From: Ornithodoros turicata
Taxonomy: Eukaryota > Arthropoda > Arachnida > Ixodida > Argasidae
Length of the DNA stretch: 64,000 nt
Direction: 5' to 3'
Assembly (NCBI RefSeq): GCF_037126465.1
Contig: NC_088202.1
Coordinates: forward strand, 116,698,123-116,762,122
The position numbers and the translations under genes are program-made. Position 1 is the first letter of the stretch. The number at the start of each line of letters is the position of its first letter. The notes under the pieces were generated by a model. The model was not told the DNA's origin, ran no database searches, and saw nothing but the letters and a program-made list of their open reading frames with translations. Shown here one piece after another: positions 32,991-43,389 of this stretch.

Positions 32991-34295
32991 GAATGCGGAC
33001 GGCGACCGCTAATGCACGCTCGGGATGCGACCGCCATTTTAGATCCTGTGGAACCTGTCAGGAGGATTACTGTAATACGTTCAGGCTCACTCACTCTCAT
33101 GAATAATAGAGAGACGGCAGTGATAAGGTTATCTCATCCCCTTTTTGCCATATGGCTCTTCTTTTTCCTCCTTTCGCTCTATCCTGCGGTGCGCTGACGA
33201 CTTAGCAAAACGTGGACGATATGCATGCGCGAATCGATGCGTTTTTATGAGGCACGCCTGAAATAGCGAAGCAGATATCGTGAATAAGGCGTTATCATTC
33301 ACTCGCACCAGGCGGCGGCTAATGGGTGCGTGAATGTTTTTGCGAATCATGCAGAGCACGGCGAGTATCCCGTTATATTTTGCTGAGAGAAGAGGGTGGT
33401 GTATAATTTGTCGTTACCAGCAAATAGTGGACATTAGCGTTGTAAGTAGTTAATGAGCACCACGAATAATTATATTCACTTATCCTTTCCATGCATCAGA
33501 ACTTGTTTTTCTTTTTTTTTTTTTTTTTAGAATATGCGGAATACTCCAGAATTAATCTATAGCAGCGCCCTTGTTATAGAGAGACCGTGAGACTATATCT
33601 AACCGCATGTGCGTGTCTAATGCATTGTATTGTAATATTGTCGTCTCTATATTCAATACACAACGCTATACGTCTTTCCGGAGCACGCTGCTTTTGTAAT
33701 AACATTTACAAAAGAGCGCTTTACAAAGCTGAATAGACAGAGTGCGGTCCCAAGCGGCGAATTTTCCTGAAAATTTTCGACCAACAACAAATGGGTGAAT
33801 CCACTTCGCCAGCAAGTACGCCTCGCACCTTCGCGCGAAGTGGCACGCACGTCGTGTACTATATGTGCTATATTTGGAAGGACTGGGGCGCAGAGACCGA
33901 AAGCTTCTCCCTCATACACCAGATTTTCGGTGTACAATAGCTTCCGTGCTCGGGATCACATCGACACAGGACTTTGCTTGGTGTATTCAGAACATAAATC
34001 ACGGCATCACCAATAACGTTCCTGTTCAAAAGTGGGAGAATCATTCGTCACCCCCTTCAGCACTTGGCAGAAAAGAGCACTCCTAGGCAAAACCACAGAC
34101 TATCGTTTCAGTTGACAAAAAGAAAAAAAAGAAAGAAAGAAAGCGTAATTGGAGACTTCAGTGTTTTTGTGCTCCAAGTAGAATTACACGTAAGGTGTGT
34201 AACACTCGACATGCACAATTTGTCGTCCGTCCTTCTTGTTCCGTGTCTCTCGGTCCCCTACCATGATGCTGCACGTGTCACAGGGTTGGACTGCG

Positions 34296-34450
34296 GATAA
34301 TTTCGACCACGAGGGGTTGTTTCGACGTGCGTCGGAAATCTCCCACAAACGGAGCTGGAAGCAATGTTCACCTCCCCCACATTGTTACAGTCCTTGGCCG
34401 GGATCGAGCCAGCGATCTTAAGCCCAGGAAGACGTGTTTGCGTCGTGCAT
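34296..34450 (-). repeat. tRNA-derived SINE
   Basis: On the minus strand a T-arm/B box (GGCTCGATCCCGGCC) is followed by a body ending GTCGAAACAACCCCTCGTGG and TCGAAATTATCCGC. The body matches a second fragment at 25790-25880. Similar SINEs are frequent in chelicerate genomes, from memory. Confidence 0.55.
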
Positions 34451-35229
34451 GCTTGTAGCCTGCCTCGGCTATTACCCTTGTTATGCTCCAGTTACACGGG
34501 CAGCCTTCGACGATCGTTGAAGTCGTGTCAACCTGTCAAGCGGCATTGGTTTCAACGTCCTTTGAGACGTTGACACATTATACGCTTGCTGGCGCTACGC
34601 ACGTTTTTTAAGGCAGTTGGTTTCAACTGTCGTCGAAGGCTGCCTGTGTAACTTCAGCCTTCCGCGCCCTATCAACAATTTCAGGGGGGGGGGGGTTTGA
34701 ACTCACCGAAAACCTTCCTCTGGCGGCGCAAACCAACTTACACCCCTCAACCAGCGTCCTCCTAAGTCAGTTCATGCAATTTACGTTTACATATGTTTTA
34801 AATTGTACACAGCTGCATTTAGTTCGTGCAGTAAACTCCAGTTTGAAAAAAAGACAAAAGTGCATATTTCTAGTTTTCACTTACACCATTAGCGCAGAGA
34901 GCAATTCAGTTTTTCTTGCTACCGGGTTACCTTCGTATGCGACTGTCCGAGCTTTTTCTCCGTTCACCATTTCTAACAAGGGGTGTGTATTGTCGTCAGG
35001 TAAGGAACCTGCCTACGGAGGCAGACCCTTATACACGTTGTTAATTACACGTAACAAGGTGTTGTTTCAAGCGGTGGTCAATTCGTGGAGTATAGTGCAA
35101 ATGAAGAGGTGTAACATTCACATAACTCGTGCAAGACACACAAAAAAATTCTAAAAATGCCTTTGAACTACGGGCGCACGTATACATGACTCAAAGCTTC
35201 TTTGCAGACAATGTGGCACGGGCACTTGC

Positions 35230-35570
35230 CTAGCATATATTGATGGCTTCCAAGGCCACACGCGACGTCGACGGACGTGGACAACGGAGCCACCAGTCTG
35301 CGACGCTGCTTTCTATTTGTGGAAAGGGACAAACGCCGTTCGGCAATGGTGACGCTATAATTGCTCTGATTGGTTCTTGCCGCTTGACTGCCCCGCGAAA
35401 CAATCGGATGCCGCCGTTGGCGGAATATAATGCCGCACCAGCAGCGATCGTTGGCACCAGATGCTGAGAATTTATGACTTCCCCCGCCACATATAAATGG
35501 CCAGGAGCAGACTGCATGCCCTCTTTTGGCCGCCGCACGAATAAACCTGCTCGCTTAGTATGAAACTTTC
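35230..35570 (+). promoter_or_regulatory. TATA plus AATAAA segment, possibly a solo LTR
   Basis: CACATATAAATGGCCAGG at about 35489 is a good TATA box, and AATAAACCTGCTCG follows about 50 bases later. That spacing suits a retroelement LTR better than a host gene. No target duplication or second copy was found in the window. Confidence 0.3.
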
Positions 35571-36294
35571 AGATGATTGATATGAGACCAACTTTGCGAC
35601 GTAGTTGGCGGTCTCTGAAATTTAGGAAGGCTGGACGCTACCTTATAGACATTCTTCTACTACTCACGCCGTCAGAAGTGTTTACATTGTTTTCGTTGAG
35701 AACGGCGAAAAAGAAACTGAGCAGTTTTTCATGGACCAACCAAGTAACAGACGGTGTCCAACGTTTTGCTATAGAAGACAAATCTTTCCTACACTGTTAC
35801 GTGTATCAAAGCGATTGCATTTTTTTCCCTGCTACATACTGGAGCGAGGAAGAACGTTTAACAATACACGATTAAAGATTCTCGAGAATAGGCTGTGGAG
35901 CTTGTTGTTTTTGGGTTTTACATTGAGAAACTGTGACACGAAGGCATTGCCGGCTAGAGGTATTTCAACATATTGCACGCAACTGCACTGGTTCCCAGTC
36001 ACGTCACCATAAAGAGGATGTAGCGCTATAGAAGTTCTAAACTCTAAGTGGGAGAAAATTATTCGTTCTTGTTCTTTTTTATGGACTAAATGCGTTGCCA
36101 CAACCATTTACGGAGGTCGATGCAAAGTGTAGGGCTCGTTTGCTGCGCTGAGGAGCAAATTTATGGTCGGGGTAGTAATAAGGGGAATAGTTACTGTTGT
36201 GGAAGCAGATGAGCGACCGCTACAATGCAATTACTCCCAAATTCACTCATTTTCTTTGAACAAAGCGTTTGAATGCAAGCAACCTGGACCAGCG

Positions 36295-36640
36295 GCATGG
36301 CAGGCGTTCCGCTCATTGGTGGTAGCCAAGGCCGTGCTGAAGACTGGGAGGTGGTGTGTTCGAATCCTACAACCGGCTCTACTGTCTCAGGTTTTCGCTG
36401 GATTTTCTGAAGACTTTTCAACAGAAGGGCGGTTCTGGGGGGACTTCAGGAGGAACTGTGCCGACATTCGTGAAGACTTTTCAGACGAATGACGGCACAG
36501 TTCCTCCTGAAGTCACCCCAGAACGCACACTAACCTCCCTGTCTTCCACTCCTTCCTGCTGTCCTCTCTAGGTCTGTCCACATCTGTACACCACTTATAG
36601 CCGCAGTTGCTTCGCGGCGATAATACGGAATAAAAAAGTA
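36295..36640 (+). repeat. tRNA-derived SINE (family 1), with internal inverted segment
   Basis: GGCATGGCAGGCGTTCCGCT is the tRNA-like head, TGTGTTCGAATCCTAC the B box, and TCCACATCTGTACACC the 3' body, matching 39846-40062. Between head and body, 36402-36520 carries a near-palindrome (GACTTCAGGAGGAACTGTGCC and GGCACAGTTCCTCCTGAAGT) absent from the other copy. Related sequence occurs in the minus-strand copy at 38330-38585. Confidence 0.7.
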
Positions 36641-38329
36641 ATTGTTCTGTGCCATAAGACCACAGTGTAGATTCAATAGGAAATCAACTACATGTATTTT
36701 GGAAGCTGGCGTGTTGCGTTTTTTGACATATGGCGTACGTAATTATTGTCGTAAAAATGCTTCGTCACTCACATGTATCCTCGCTGTGTCGATTGTGACT
36801 TCGCTTCGAATACAGGTGGACTTGGTTTTCAATCAATCGTAAAGAATCTGTCCACGCGTCCTTCATGGCGCATCCTCTTCTGCCCCAGCGACCCCGCTCA
36901 ATAACGAGGGTCACCTGCTTATAACTTCGACTTGAGTACGTCAAGCGATATGCTATAGAAAGCGCTCCGTTTTGTACCATTTTCTTTTGTTCCCTCTTTG
37001 TTGTTCCTCAAGTGGGGAAGAATGTCCCATACATTTACCCCTAAAATTATAATAGTTCTGAAAGCGAGGGCGCTTAACCATCGTTAAGCCCATAATGCAC
37101 CTCTCCGCGCTTCAAGCAGAATGTCACGTCCCTACCATACATTCTATTTACCTCGTCGACTCTGCAGAATTGATAAGAAGTGAAGACGTTTGGCTCCCTC
37201 ATTAAGACTGAACACGACTGGCAGAATGATTTCATTACAGAGTCTTGTGTCGGATACTTTGTGTACCAGACTAGAATGACAATCGCTTTCCCCACTCTTT
37301 TTTTTATTTTTTTATTTTTTATCTTTTGTAGTTTCCCAGACTCCACTCCCAAGTCGGGCACGACGAAGTTAAATGAAAACAAATGACGTCGGAGATAATA
37401 AAGGAGATCCTGTGGCCGAAATCGCTTTAAAACTTCGCTCCATTAGCGGCAGACGGAAGATCGCCTTCATTAACATTAAGTGGCAGGAGTTCCCTTCATT
37501 TACATATCTCAATAATTATTTATGCGGTCGTTTTGCTTTAAAACCGGCAGCCATTTCACTCCGCAGAACCCGTGGCTCGTAATCGGATCCCTCTTTTCCT
37601 TCTTGCGGCGCATAAATTTGGTTCGTGCCACTTCACCTTAGCGAAAAAATTTGTTTTCCCTAGCAGCTTTGATCATAACGGTAATCACGCCCTTGCACTT
37701 ATGAATTTTTCAGGCATCCAGGAGCATTGTAATCTGCCAAACTTTTTTTGATGGGCACGCACGCAGGGTAATGGGCAACCGCGTGGTCGTCAGAAATGAG
37801 TTCGCCATGGGACGTTCTTGTCTTCTTTATTTTTTTTTCGTACTTCATTGTGATTTACTTTTTTATGGTCATTTATGGTTGATGGCGGATGTATTTACGT
37901 TCGCGCTCGATTTGGAATGTGCATCATTAACGCGCCGAAGAACACGCGTGTTACGATTACTTTTTATTCATTTATTGGGCATTGTTCCTCGCCTCGGCGT
38001 CTTAGCCGCATCCTATTTGCTATCCGTGCGAAACAGCGCAGTGGATTCTTTTTATTTTTCATTCACTAATGGGTGAAGTCGGATTGTTTTTTCTTAATTT
38101 AGTGATTTCGTTGGCTAGTGTTAATTAAAAATGTCCTCTAATGCTTGGTACACTTATAGACACGTGATACATGACGTGAAAAATTATTATTTATTGGTAT
38201 ATTTACGCTAGCGGTCCCAGGGCGAGGCCTTACATAACGAAAGCGCGTGTTGCGCACATCAAAAGTAAAGGTAAAGATAGGCAGAATCAGTGGCAGCGCT
38301 TCAATGGCAAACTCCGCTGGTCATTTTCG
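36641..38329. other. No gene seen
   Basis: T-rich tract at 37300-37325; short frames only. Confidence 0.4.
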
Positions 38330-38585
38330 TGCAGCTCAGTGGTGGTGGTGGAACGTGCTTGGCCGCGCTCAGTCGGGCAACGCCACGACTATCGCAGTGG
38401 GGGGATCGTGCGTCCTGGGCCGACTTCACAGGGAACTGTGCCGAGATTTTGTTTTAAAGCGTCTGAAGAAAAGGCAGGGGCCCAGACAGCACAGCCGGCG
38501 CCCGGACTGGAACCCGGGTCGCCTCCCAGTCCCGGCATGGAATGCCATCATCGTAGCCACGGGAGCTGGTGTGCAGCGCAGTGTA
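38330..38585 (-). repeat. tRNA-derived SINE (family 1 relative)
   Basis: Minus-strand B box GGGTTCCAGTCCGGG is followed by CACAGTTCCCTGTGAAGTC and a body ending at CCACCACCACC. The body resembles 36490-36545 and also the fragment at 61712-61812. Confidence 0.6.
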
Positions 38586-39529
38586 ATGTGACGATGTGGG
38601 CTGAGTGTATAGAAACGAACAAAGAGCAAACGGAACCACCAATGAAACGCGATGCACATTGCACTGAAGCGACCAGTGTAACGTGCACACTCAAGCCACT
38701 GGTACCGCTGGCCTCGAGAGGGGACTGAGTCAACAACCGTTGTCATTCTCGTCTAATATCAGCCCAAAAACGTTTTGGTATGGTATGACATGGTATGGTA
38801 ACAGAAGCTTTATTTTCTTGCCCAGAGTATGGTGAGCTGGAGGAAAACAAATGACACGCGGCTGCACAATGACGACGATAATCATGAAGATTAGCATGAC
38901 GCGTACCAGTAACAACAACGTTGTCAACGCTATCAAAATGAGTTGCGTTGGCTAGCCGTCTGTGACACGACAAAAATTAAAAAGAAAAACGAGGCTAACC
39001 AGAAACGAGACAGCGCCGTTATGAGAAGGGAAGTTATAACCGTCCACGAGGTTGGCGTACAGCACAGTGTACCAGCAAAGTATAAAAAAAAAACATCATC
39101 ACAGGTGCACACTGTGACAGTGCTTCTTTTACTTAGACCTAGTGGAATAGAGCAATTTTTGGGTTGCATGTATGCGGGAGAAATGAAGCGTAAGCGAAAT
39201 TCGAAATTATTAGTCAAAAATAACGAAAAAGTACGACAGATAACGACCTATGAACGACTTCCTCATCGTATGTATCGGCAGTGTCCTAATACTTATAAAC
39301 TCGACGAAGTTCAGCGAGGTACACCACTGTCGTGTACTGAACAAAATACTGGCATTTATTCTTGTTGATTTGTTTACGGTCACTTTTCTTTTTGACCTGT
39401 TCCTCAAAGATGTTACCAGCAGCTCTTGAAAATTTTCGAGGTCCGAACGGTGTAGACAAAAACAAAATGTGATGCATGCAAGCATCACATTTTGCTACAA
39501 ACGCTGCATACTACATGCAACATGTAGTA

Positions 39530-39840
39530 CGTGATGGAAAGTAATCGTTCTGAGACTGGAACATACAAACAGACAAACACAACACAAGCCTCAAGTTGCT
39601 TGCGAGCATGAACAGTTGAACTATGGTAGTCATCGAAAAAGGGGCAGTATTTAAACCGCGCATCTATCGATTACCGGTCCAGCGCTTTGACCAATTCGAC
39701 CACGCTGGCATCTGCTTTCCGACGACCTGCATAGGAGCCTCCATATACTGACGGGACACGCATTCACTCTCATCACACTCTCTCTCACATTTGTTCATTC
39801 ATACACACATTCATACATACGACACAAGTACGAGACAGCA
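39530..39840 (-). repeat. tRNA-Thr-like SINE (family 2), copy 1
   Basis: On the minus strand the head reads GCCAGCGTGGTCGAATTGGT, then a seven-base anticodon loop with GGT, and a worn B box. Flanking body sequence (GAACATGAACAGTTGAA on the right of the head in plus order, and CATTCACTCTCATCACACTC) matches the copies at 41766 and 42110. Confidence 0.65.
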
Positions 39841-39845
39841 CCAGA

Positions 39846-40062
39846 GGCATGGCCGAGTGGGCTAAGGCGTCCGCTCGTTAGGTGGTAACCAAGGTCGTGC
39901 TGAAGACCGGGAGGTGGTGGGTTCGAATCCTACTCATACTAATCCCCCCCCCCCGTCCTTCCTGCTGTCTTCTCTCCGTCTGTCCACATCTGTACGCCGC
40001 TCGTAGCCACAGTTGCTTCTCGGCGCTAACACGCAATCAACAAAAAAAAAAAAAAAAAAGGT
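39846..40062 (+). repeat. tRNA-Ser/Leu-like SINE (family 1), intact copy with poly-A
   Basis: A box ATGGCCGAGTGGGCTAAGG and B box GGTTCGAATCC are both canonical, with a body containing TCCACATCTGTACGCC and a 17-A tail. It is the best-preserved SINE in the window and likely to be transcribable by RNA polymerase III. The tRNA fold is extended between the anticodon and T-arm, so it is not a functional tRNA. Confidence 0.8.
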
Positions 40063-40817
40063 ACGAGACAGCGGCATCTGGTGAACAAATCGAAAGCACG
40101 TACGATCCTTAATTGATGACAAACAGAACAGGGGACAAAGTCTAACGGTGGAAGGCTGCCTTCCTCCATGCATTCTTCGACTTCACAAACGCCATTGCCT
40201 GTTCATCCTACTTTCCCCAAACATGTGAGGACTGTATTCCAGGAACGCGCTGGAAGTATTCTCATTCTCGTGTTTTGGTTGTACGACAGTTTGCGATGCC
40301 TTGCGCCCGCAGATGAAGCATGTGAGTGGGCGAATATGGAAATAAATGGAAAAAAATATGGAGTTGCGTGTTTTTGCCTTACCACCTCTCACTAAACGCG
40401 CGTTAGGAAGTATGTCCGAGCTTTTCCAACAATCTCTTTTATATGAAGGGAAAGAGAGCTTGAAGACGAAAAGAACGATGTCACCCATGTTAACCCTCTG
40501 GTATTTGCAGAAAAATAGTTACGCGCCGAAAAAGTGCAATTCTTCGCAAATGAGGCGACTTCGCGATTTTTTATCTGGACACCTGCAAAATCTTCAACCT
40601 AAAAGATAGAGCAAACAGTACAGCAGCACATGGGCAATAAGCATGGAAAGATTAACTGCATGGCCTTAATGACTACGAAGATACGAGGCCTGAAAATTGC
40701 GAGATTGCGCAGTGCTCGAAATGGTCAGTCTTGAACATCATTTTTTTATAAAACAACTAAGATATTCTCAGCAGTTTCTTCCACCAATGTACTTCCTAAG
40801 CACTAGACTTCAGTATA

Positions 40818-41698
40818 CAGCGTGTCCCAGAAAACGTGTCATTGAATTATATTTAAAAAACTACACCACCTAGAGTCATGCGGTCAATTGCATTTGTTCT
40901 TACTGGGTTTTTGCCACCTCCTCGTGTGAATGTCGTGTAACGTAAATTTAATTATGTAAATTTTTGCGAGCTTAAGTCGGAAATTTGCCTAGTCAAGGTC
41001 ACTTTTCTACCCCACCAATCTGAAGAGCGTGTCTAATTGAGTCAAATTAATGATAATTGACAGGGATAATCAGAAGCTATCCCATCAGAAAAAATAGCCT
41101 AACATCATGCTCTACGGAGCTCCCACAGAATAGCGCACGATGAATTTTTCAGCGCAATCTTTGTCAGTCCGACGAAAGGAGGTTGGAAACCCAGCCCTCC
41201 CCGACATCGCAGAAAGAGATGAAACAGGCACGGCTTATCACGTCCGACTTTCGCTGGGATAATGCTTTCCCTCTCCCAATTTTAGGAACTGTTACTCTTT
41301 CTACTATCACTCTGTGGGCTGGCTTCGGAACCTCCTTTCGTCGCACTGCGAGCGATTGCGCTCAAAAAGTCATCGCGCGCTATGGTCCGGTGCTCCGAAA
41401 AGCATGATATTCGGCTATTTTTTTCCGATGGGATAGCTCGTGAGTATCACTGTGAATTATCATGAATATGAGTGAATTCGGCACGCTCTTCATATTGGTG
41501 GGGTAAAAAAGTGACCTTTACTTGGCAAATTTCCGAGTTCAGTTCGCAAATATTTACATAATTAAACTTGGAGGAGTATATGACATTCACATTAGGAGGT
41601 GGCAAAAACCCAATAAGAGCAAATGCTGTTGACCGCATGATTCTAGGTGGCGTAGTTTTTTTATTATAATTCAATGACACGTTTTCTGGGACACCCTG
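40818..41698. mobile_element. Palindromic foldback DNA element, CAG(C/G)GTGTCC ends (copy 2 type)
   Basis: The left arm (CAGCGTGTCCCAGAAAACGT, then CATTGAATTATA, GAGTCATGCGGTCAA, TTTTGCCACCTCC) is matched in reverse by the right arm (ACGTTTTCTGGGACACCCTG at its end). Similarity extends through AAAGTGACCTTGAC-like and CCCACCAAT blocks to the centre, where GCTATCCCATC and GATGGGATAGC also pair, so almost all 880 bases are palindromic. TATA flanks both ends. No transposase. Ends resemble those at 464-1358, but the arms do not. Confidence 0.8.
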
Positions 41699-41711
41699 TA
41701 TATTGGAACGA

Positions 41712-41765
41712 GAAAAATCTGAGAGGTCGACCGGACCACCCTGCCTGATTCTGCATGAAATCGCC
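41712..41765 (-). mobile_element. Lone arm end of the 30681-type foldback
   Basis: GAGAGGTCGACCGGACCACC and CTGCCTGATTCTGCATGAAA match the right arm end at about 31258-31302. Only about 55 bases remain, directly beside the foldback at 40818-41698. Confidence 0.7.
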
Positions 41766-42115
41766 CTACGCATCTCTCGTTTACCGGTCGAGCGCCTTGA
41801 CCAATTCGACCATGCTGGCAGGCCAGATCTTCAACTTGTCGTTATCCCATAACGCGCGTTAAATGCGTCACTTCGGCCCGTGATTCGCATTGAGCTCTTG
41901 CGCGAGCCTACCAAAGCGGCTTTGGAGCGCGTGAACTTTAAATATAACGACAACGATCGCTATGTGAGAGTTCAAGATCGGGCTCCTCTCCAACAACTTG
42001 CCTAGGAGCCTCAATTGAATGACGGGACACGCATTCACACTCATCACACTCTCTCCTACATTTCTTCTCATTCACACAGACGTACATACGTACGACACAG
42101 CGGCATCTGGTGAAC
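41766..42115 (-). repeat. tRNA-Thr-like SINE (family 2), copy 2
   Basis: The head complement (CGTTTACCGGTCGAGCGCCT and CCAATTCGACCATGCTGGCA) is followed by a divergent insert and the body CGGGACACGCATTCACACTC shared with copy 1. Confidence 0.6.
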
Positions 42116-42325
42116 ATGGTGGAAAGTAATTGTTCTGTGGCTGAAACATACAAACAAACACAACACAAGCCTCCAGTTGGCTGGGAACATGAACAGTTGA
42201 AGTATGGTAGTCATCGAAAAAGCCAGACAGCGGCGGGATTTGAACCACGCATCTCTCGATTACCGGTCGAGCGCCTTGACCAATTCGACCACGCTGGCAC
42301 CTGCTTTCCGGCGACGTACGTAGCG
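42116..42325 (-). repeat. tRNA-Thr-like SINE (family 2), copy 3
   Basis: The minus strand shows a full tRNA-like head: GTGGTCGAATTGGTCAAGGC (A box), CTCGACCGGTAATCGAG (closed anticodon arm) and GTGGTTCAAATCCCGC (B box). The upstream body is shared with the copies at 39530 and 41766. Confidence 0.7.
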
Positions 42326-43335
42326 TTTCAGGGCGGTACTCAAGAGATAAAAAAGACGAACACCAAAGTCTGCATCATTTTGCATTCCCACTTAACTGTA
42401 CACTCCACCTCACGGTTGAAAGATAGCACCACACGTTCCGCTCATTTCATTGCGTTTATTCGCACGGTTAAGCAGCTTTTCATCCTGGCCAGATGCCCAG
42501 TGCGTACCTAATGGCAATAAACGAGTCCTGTACGCATTTGTCATTTCTTATCTGGCGGCCCACCCATGCAAAAGCCCCCCGAGAAACGATCACCAGAGAG
42601 CGGCGAGGTGATACCGCCTCTCTCCCTTGCGGCTCCGGGCGAACTGCATAATGAACGACAATTAAATCCCAGCAGAAAGAGAGTCTTTACCAAAATGGGA
42701 GCTCTACTGCAGCTCAGTGACATGCGCTATTAACGAGAGTGGCGTTATTAGGCAGAGCAGTTAGAAGCCGGTGCTCCGCTCGAAAGCAGGCGTCGCACTA
42801 AAATTCGCACAAGGAGTGCCCTTCCCTCTCTGCTCACTCTCCTTTTCTACTGATAGAAGTTCGTTGACCTGTGAAATTTAGATTTTGCGTTGCATAAATG
42901 CGAGTAGACGAAGAGCTGTTTAGTTAGGTTATCTATAGAGTTTGTTGATGCACCCATAGAGTTTGTTGCTCGTTCATTGTGGAGTTTCATCCGCTCATGC
43001 TGTTTCGAATGCACTTTGCATATAGGAAACCTAGGTAACTCCGAATGCCTTTCGTCAAACGCCTATTTCCCACTTGTTCAATTGACCTTTGCAACCCCTG
43101 CATGAACGCAAGGTCGTAGCCGTTCGAAAGTGAAGTCATACGTGTTGATACAACTGCATGCATACATTGCTTAGTTGTATCTCCACCTGACCTCGTAGCG
43201 CCATCTACATGCGAAAAAATTGTGAATCGGAGACTGGTGCCCGACGTTACCCCCTGACCGGCAGCCGTACTCCTGGAGCCGACCTTGTGGCCTATAGCAC
43301 TTGCGCTATTGTGAAGTTCCATTATTTACGACTTT
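42326..43335. other. No gene supported
   Basis: A minus frame at 43322-42987 has a stretch SNGYDLAFMQGLQRSIEQVG that faintly recalls retroelement polymerase termini, but it is too weak to call. Confidence 0.35.
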
Positions 43336-43340
43336 CTGAT

Positions 43341-43381
43341 TTCACCTGATGAAGTGCAGTTTCTGCACGAAAGCTAGTGAA
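43341..43381 (+). ncRNA. Hammerhead-ribozyme-like motif
   Basis: TTCAC (43341-43345) can pair with GTGAA (43377-43381) as stem I. Between them lie the core CTGATGA (43346-43352), one extra A, stem II GTGCAG-TTT-CTGCAC (43354-43368), the core GAAA (43369-43372) and GCTA, ending in the UA expected before the cleavage site. Stem III is minimal, as reported for hammerheads in Penelope-like retroelements. The extra A between core and stem II is a deviation. A possible AAAGTTTTATT tail follows. Activity is not shown by sequence. Confidence 0.45.
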
Positions 43382-43389
43382 CAGTAAAG

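Larger units (their letters stand above)
31305..35229. other. Mostly unassigned DNA; see separate entries at 32410, 32713 and 34296
   Basis: Includes a GAA-rich simple tract at 31918-31945, a T run at 33508-33528 and a G run at 34684-34697. No multi-exon gene could be assembled. Confidence 0.4.

Noticed and set aside
39846..39940. Functional tRNA-Ser/Leu gene
   Set aside because: The A and B boxes are good, but the arms do not fold to a cloverleaf, there is an insertion, and a poly-A tailed SINE body follows.
42240..42320. Functional tRNA-Thr gene on the minus strand
   Set aside because: The anticodon arm closes, but U33 is replaced by C, the acceptor stem is not complementary, and the same body flanks other copies.
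42987..43322. Penelope-like polymerase fragment next to the hammerhead motif
   Set aside because: Only about 20 residues look suggestive, and the frame is on the opposite strand to the ribozyme-like motif.
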